Source: Candidatus Omnitrophota bacterium (GTDB lineage: Bacteria; Omnitrophota; Gorgyraeia; Zapsychrales; Fredricksoniimonadaceae). From it: a stretch of 41,764 bases of DNA. The stretch covers positions 136 through 41,899 of the forward strand of contig JABDGZ010000013.1 of the NCBI GenBank assembly GCA_013285735.1. Reading direction: 5' to 3'. The translations under genes were made by a program, and so were the position numbers. The notes under the pieces are model-generated. The model searched no databases. It saw only the letters and a program-made list of their open reading frames with translations, and was not told the DNA's origin. The number at the start of each line of letters is the position of its first letter. Within the stretch, counting starts at the first letter, position 1. Positions 37,869 to 41,764 of this stretch are shown here, piece after piece.

Positions 37869-39519
37869 AAATATTTTGCTTACAGTTGTTTTTGTCCTGG
37901 CTACATTTTCTACTGTGTGGGCTAGTAATTTGCAATTAAGTAATTTAGATGAGGTTAGTGCCAATACTGCTTCAGGCACGATCACATTTTCTTTTAATCT
38001 GACACAGGATAATAGCTGGCGTAATCAAACCAACTATGATGCTGTCTGGGTTTTTATGAAATACTCAACAGACGGTGGGGCAACGTGGAAGCATGCTTCT
38101 ATGGCCGGAAATGGAATTAATCCATCCGGGTTTTCTATTCCTACACAATTTCAGGATCAATTTGAAATCATGGTCCCTTCTGATCAAAAAGGATTTTTTG
38201 TGCAACGCTCAGGCCAAGCCACCGGAAGCATTGCCTTGACGGGTGTCCAATTTGTTTGGAACTATGGTTTGGATGGGGTTTCATCGACGGTTGCCCAAGC
38301 GGCTAATACCCTGCATACCATTTATGGTGTTGAAATGGTCTATATTCCCCAAGGGGCGTTTTATGCAGGTGACGGTTCTTCAAACAGTTCAACAGAATAT
38401 GCTTTCGCCCAAAGTTCAGCCAGTAATTCTCCGGGCTGGTATATACAAAATGAAAATGCCATTTCAACGACTAACAATACATCAGGTACAGGATATTATT
38501 ATCAAAATACAAGTGCCAAGGGTGATGAATTTCCAAGCGGGGCTACTTATTTAATCCCGGCGTCTTTTCCTAAAGGCTTTGGAGCTTTTTATCTAATGAA
38601 ATATCAATTAACTGAAGGCCAATGGGTGAGTTTTTTTAACACGCTGCCTGCAGCTGCCAAACCTTATCGGGATATTACCTATAGCGGCAGAATGGGTAGT
38701 ATTAATGTGGGCGGTAAAGGTTCCCAATCAGTTGTTAATCGCAATACGATTTCCTGGAATTCGGCGATACCCACATCATTAGCCACGACATTAAGACCGA
38801 TGCGTCCTGTCAGCTATGTGTCATGGCCGGATGTGGCAGCGTATGCCGAGTGGGCAGCTCTTCGGCCGATCACGGAATTGGAATATGAAAAAGCAGCGCG
38901 CGGTGCTAATAATTCAGCGATACCTGGTGAATTTGTTTGGGGATCAACGTCAATCACGCCACCCGGTCCCGGGGATATTAACCCTAATGCGGATGAAAAT
39001 GGATCTGAAATTTTGAGCGATGGAGCGAATCTTAATAGCAATTCATTAGCCTGGAGTTCTGGTGATGGCCGCAGCGGCGGAGTTGCCGCAGGACAAACAG
39101 GCCCCTTACGTATTGGTATTTTTGCGGCCAGTAGTAGTAATCCCACCCGCGTTAGCAGTGGTGCTGGGTTTTACGGCAATATGGAACTTTCCGGAAATTT
39201 GGCAGAACCAGTCGTCACCGTGGGCAGGGCAGAAGGTTTAACTTTTCAAGGTACGGATGGTACAGGGCAATTAACATCTTTTGGAACTGCGACCAATATT
39301 GATTGGCCGGGTATGGATGCTAACAACGCTAACGGGGTAGATGGCACTATTGGTATTGGTTATCGCGGCGGGGACTTTCAGTCGCCTAATTCAAGCATAT
39401 ACTCAACATCTTCGCGTTTTTATGCGGTGAAAGATCCAGATTCACAAACTTGCGCACAGCGTTATGATCCAAGTTGTGGAGTTTTTCAAGGCGGACGTTT
39501 AGGTCGTAATGCTTCATAA
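37855..39519 (+). CDS. secreted FGE/SUMF1-fold protein (paralog 2)
   Basis: same architecture as paralog 1: GVEMVYIPQGAFYAGD, FYLMKYQLTEGQWVSFFNTLPAAAKPYRD, RPITELEYEKAARG, YGNMELSGNLAEPVV, GYRGGDF. Confidence 0.88.
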   Translation: MMVIKNILLTVVFVLATFSTVWASNLQLSNLDEVSANTASGTITFSFNLTQDNSWRNQTNYDAVWVFMKYSTDGGATWKHASMAGNGINPSGFSIPTQFQDQFEIMVPSDQKGFFVQRSGQATGSIALTGVQFVWNYGLDGVSSTVAQAANTLHTIYGVEMVYIPQGAFYAGDGSSNSSTEYAFAQSSASNSPGWYIQNENAISTTNNTSGTGYYYQNTSAKGDEFPSGATYLIPASFPKGFGAFYLMKYQLTEGQWVSFFNTLPAAAKPYRDITYSGRMGSINVGGKGSQSVVNRNTISWNSAIPTSLATTLRPMRPVSYVSWPDVAAYAEWAALRPITELEYEKAARGANNSAIPGEFVWGSTSITPPGPGDINPNADENGSEILSDGANLNSNSLAWSSGDGRSGGVAAGQTGPLRIGIFAASSSNPTRVSSGAGFYGNMELSGNLAEPVVTVGRAEGLTFQGTDGTGQLTSFGTATNIDWPGMDANNANGVDGTIGIGYRGGDFQSPNSSIYSTSSRFYAVKDPDSQTCAQRYDPSCGVFQGGRLGRNAS

Positions 39520-39552
39520 TGATTAAGATTTGGAATTGTTAAATAAGATTGC

Positions 39553-41764
39553 ATGTCTAATAAAAAAAAGCGTTTAAAAATTGATTCGAGACCTGGCCTA
39601 AGGAAGAATTTTGCCATTTTGGCATTTTTCTTGACGGGCGTCTTTGTCTCTGCGGCCTGTACTTCAGCCTATGCGCAATTTAGCGGCGGCGATGAAAGTT
39701 CTGGTGACGCCCAGTCTTCCATTGGTAGTGATATCTATGGCGGTGGTGCGCAAAATAATTCTCCTTATTCTACCTCTGGTTCCACCGGAACCTTGTCTTA
39801 TGGAACAGCAACTAAACTTGTTTTTACAGTCAGCCCTTCAGACACCAATCACTCATTTCCATTTACTCGCCAACCTGTCGTAGCCGTTGAAGATGCGTAT
39901 GGCAATGTGGTTGCCAATGATAATACGGATCAAGTGACTATTGCTATTCTTAGTAATCCTGGTAATGGTACTCTGATGGGGACAACCACTGTTACAGTTG
40001 TCAATGGTTTAGCTCAATTTACCAATTTGGCTGTTAATGCGGCCGGTCAACTATATTCTCTTCAAGCTACCTCCGGAAGCCTTACTCCTGGAACATCGGC
40101 TACTTTTAATATTAATCCTGGTACAGGTCCAGTAGCTTCAGCTGTCTGGGATGCCTCTGGCTCTACTCCTGGTTATTACATCTATATATGGTCTGCCAAT
40201 GATAATCAAAAAGAACCGTTTGATGCCTCTCTTGATTCTTGTAGTATAACGGTTTTTAATCCGGATGGGACAACCAATACGAGCGGTAGTTCCCTTTCTT
40301 TTTCAGTTGATACGACCAATAACTGGTGTAAGTCAACTACTACATGGACACCATCTAGTTTAACTCAAGGAAGTTTTACAGCTACTGTAACAATCACTGA
40401 TCCAGGCGGAGATCCTTGCGGCGGCCCAACGTCATGTAATGCTACAGTCACTCTTGGTTTAACTGGCGGAGGCACTGTCACCCAAGATTCTTTCGGAACC
40501 ACCATTAACTGGGAAGACATCGGAGTCATCAAACAAAAAACCGATACTATCAACTGGCAGGATATCGGAGTCATTAAAGCAAATACAGCAGGTGAAAATT
40601 GGCAAGATATTGGCGTTTTAAAGTCTAATGTCAGTACAATTTTAGCTTTTACGACGCAACAAAACAGCTTCGGCATCAATTGGCAGGATTTCGCCGTGGA
40701 ATCAAAAATTGGTGTTAATTGGCAAGATATTGCTTCTTTGACTACTAAGGGCATCAACTGGAATGATCTTAACGTCCTTTCGAATGTTGGTATTAACTGG
40801 AATGATTTTAGTGTTTTAACTAAGCAGGGGATCAACTGGCAAGATGTGCAAAAACTTTATAGCGCAGGTGTAAATTGGAATGATTTGGTGGTGTTGGGTC
40901 GTGCTGGTATCAACTGGGATGATTTGGCGATTTCGTCTAAAACAGGCATTAATTGGTACGATATGGCGGTTATGTCTGGTGTAGGGATCAACTGGGGTTC
41001 AGGAACTACTGGGATCAATTGGTATGATTTGGTTACCATGACCCGTGCAGGTGTTAATTGGTATAATTTAGACATTATGGCCTCTAATAATATTAACTGG
41101 TCTGATTTTCATGTTTTGAGTGATGTGGGAATTAATTGGTATGATTTTAATGTTTTAAGTAATGCTGGCATTAATTGGAGTGATTTAGGTGTTTTAGGTA
41201 AGACAGGGATTAACTGGAGCGATTTTGGGGTCTTGAGCAAAACCGGAATCAACTGGAGTGATTTGGGAGTGTTAAGCAAGACAGGCATTAATTGGAATGA
41301 CATGAATGTCTTGACCCGTACCGGAATTAACTGGAGCGATTTTGGGGTATTAAGCAAGTCTGGAATCAATTGGAGCGATTTTGGAGTATTGAGTAAGGCA
41401 GGCATTAATTGGAATGATATGGGAGTTTTAACTAAGACAGGGATTAACTGGAGTGACTTTGGAGTATTGAGTAAGACTGGAATTAATTGGAATGATCTTG
41501 GAGTTTTAACAAAAGCGGGAATCAACTGGAATGATTTGAGTGTGCTCAGCGATGCTTCGATAAATTGGAGCGGTTTAAATGTGTTAAGTGATGCGGGGAT
41601 TAATTGGAATGATTTTGGAATTTTATCGAAAGCGGGAATTAATTGGAATGATTTTACTGTACTTAGCCGTACAGGAATTAATTGGAATGATTTCAATGTC
41701 TTAAGCCGCACGGGCATTAATTGGAATGATTTTGGTGTTTTAACTAAAGCAGGAGTCAATTGGA
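39553..41764 (+). CDS. large secreted repeat protein (3' end beyond window): signal peptide, Ig-like domain(s), then [IV]NWxDhxVL tandem repeats
   Basis: uninterrupted frame from ATG 39553 to the window end (absent from the ORF track, no stop): MSNKKKRLKIDSRPGLRKNFAILAFFLTGVFVSAACTSAYAQFSGG...; Ig-like PVVAVEDAYGNVVANDNTDQVTIAILSNPGNGTLMGTTTVTVVNGLAQFTNLAVN. Confidence 0.93.
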   Translation, partial: MSNKKKRLKIDSRPGLRKNFAILAFFLTGVFVSAACTSAYAQFSGGDESSGDAQSSIGSDIYGGGAQNNSPYSTSGSTGTLSYGTATKLVFTVSPSDTNHSFPFTRQPVVAVEDAYGNVVANDNTDQVTIAILSNPGNGTLMGTTTVTVVNGLAQFTNLAVNAAGQLYSLQATSGSLTPGTSATFNINPGTGPVASAVWDASGSTPGYYIYIWSANDNQKEPFDASLDSCSITVFNPDGTTNTSGSSLSFSVDTTNNWCKSTTTWTPSSLTQGSFTATVTITDPGGDPCGGPTSCNATVTLGLTGGGTVTQDSFGTTINWEDIGVIKQKTDTINWQDIGVIKANTAGENWQDIGVLKSNVSTILAFTTQQNSFGINWQDFAVESKIGVNWQDIASLTTKGINWNDLNVLSNVGINWNDFSVLTKQGINWQDVQKLYSAGVNWNDLVVLGRAGINWDDLAISSKTGINWYDMAVMSGVGINWGSGTTGINWYDLVTMTRAGVNWYNLDIMASNNINWSDFHVLSDVGINWYDFNVLSNAGINWSDLGVLGKTGINWSDFGVLSKTGINWSDLGVLSKTGINWNDMNVLTRTGINWSDFGVLSKSGINWSDFGVLSKAGINWNDMGVLTKTGINWSDFGVLSKTGINWNDLGVLTKAGINWNDLSVLSDASINWSGLNVLSDAGINWNDFGILSKAGINWNDFTVLSRTGINWNDFNVLSRTGINWNDFGVLTKAGVNW
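40501..41764 (+). repeat. coding tandem repeat, ~32 NW-motif units, mostly 39 bp/13 aa (consensus GINWNDFGVLSKT)
   Basis: Ile/Val codon of the motif recurs every 39 bp from 41014 through 41755 and 40753-40987; one 27-bp unit at 40987-41013; first three units spaced 48 bp. Confidence 0.95.

Noticed and set aside
36291-39519. Diversity-generating retroelement target proteins (FGE fold is used by DGR variable proteins)
   Set aside because: No reverse transcriptase, Avd or template repeat was seen in the window, and the C-terminal divergence between the paralogs is not adenine-specific by eye.
39644-39883. 79-aa plus-strand ORF in the track
   Set aside because: Out-of-frame ORF inside the 39553 repeat-protein gene, overlapping its signal peptide/Ig-like coding region.
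40365-41759. Minus-strand ORFs (156, 72, 216 aa) with LxKTPKSFQLIPV repeats
   Set aside because: They are the exact antisense of the NW tandem repeat. The plus frame has a signal peptide, Ig-like domain and codon-level conservation, so the minus ORFs are repeat-driven artefacts.

Overview
The window has gene content typical of a Gram-negative bacterium. A lineage such as Candidatus Omnitrophota is only a low-confidence guess. From left to right it holds: (1) an exopolysaccharide/O-antigen-type cluster (~21-20847) with an asparagine synthase, many GT4/GT2/CgeB-like glycosyltransferases, SAM methyltransferases, an acyltransferase, FemAB/GNAT-like, WbqC-like and PIG-L proteins, polysaccharide deacetylases, an epimerase and a DegT aminotransferase; (2) a small accessory patch (~20944-23614) with tRNA-Arg(TCG), a DUF5678-like ORF, a broken retropepsin-like gene, an internally duplicated HNH-like zinc protein and a PBECR-like/DUF2283-like toxin-antitoxin candidate; (3) a glycine-cleavage operon gcvT-gcvH-gcvPA-gcvPB plus a lipoate ligase-like gene; (4) an S41 protease and GT2/DUF2304 genes; (5) a GspC-like/secretin/TPR set followed by two secreted FGE(SUMF1)-fold paralogs and a long secreted protein running off the window end, whose C-terminal part is ~32 copies of an [IV]NWxDhxVL motif, mostly at an exact 39-bp/13-aa period. 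The ORF track misses this last protein and reports only its antisense shadows. The most interesting structure outside genes is a set of long intergenic palindromic elements. Two families (B: 10315-10535 and 31566-31752; C: 26464-26716 and 31767-31994) occur in two inverted copies each. Their loops and junctions are conserved, but the stems have different sequences and still pair within each copy. This covariation-like pattern suggests selection on the folded form (RNA, ssDNA or cruciform). All calls are by eye; no database searches were run.
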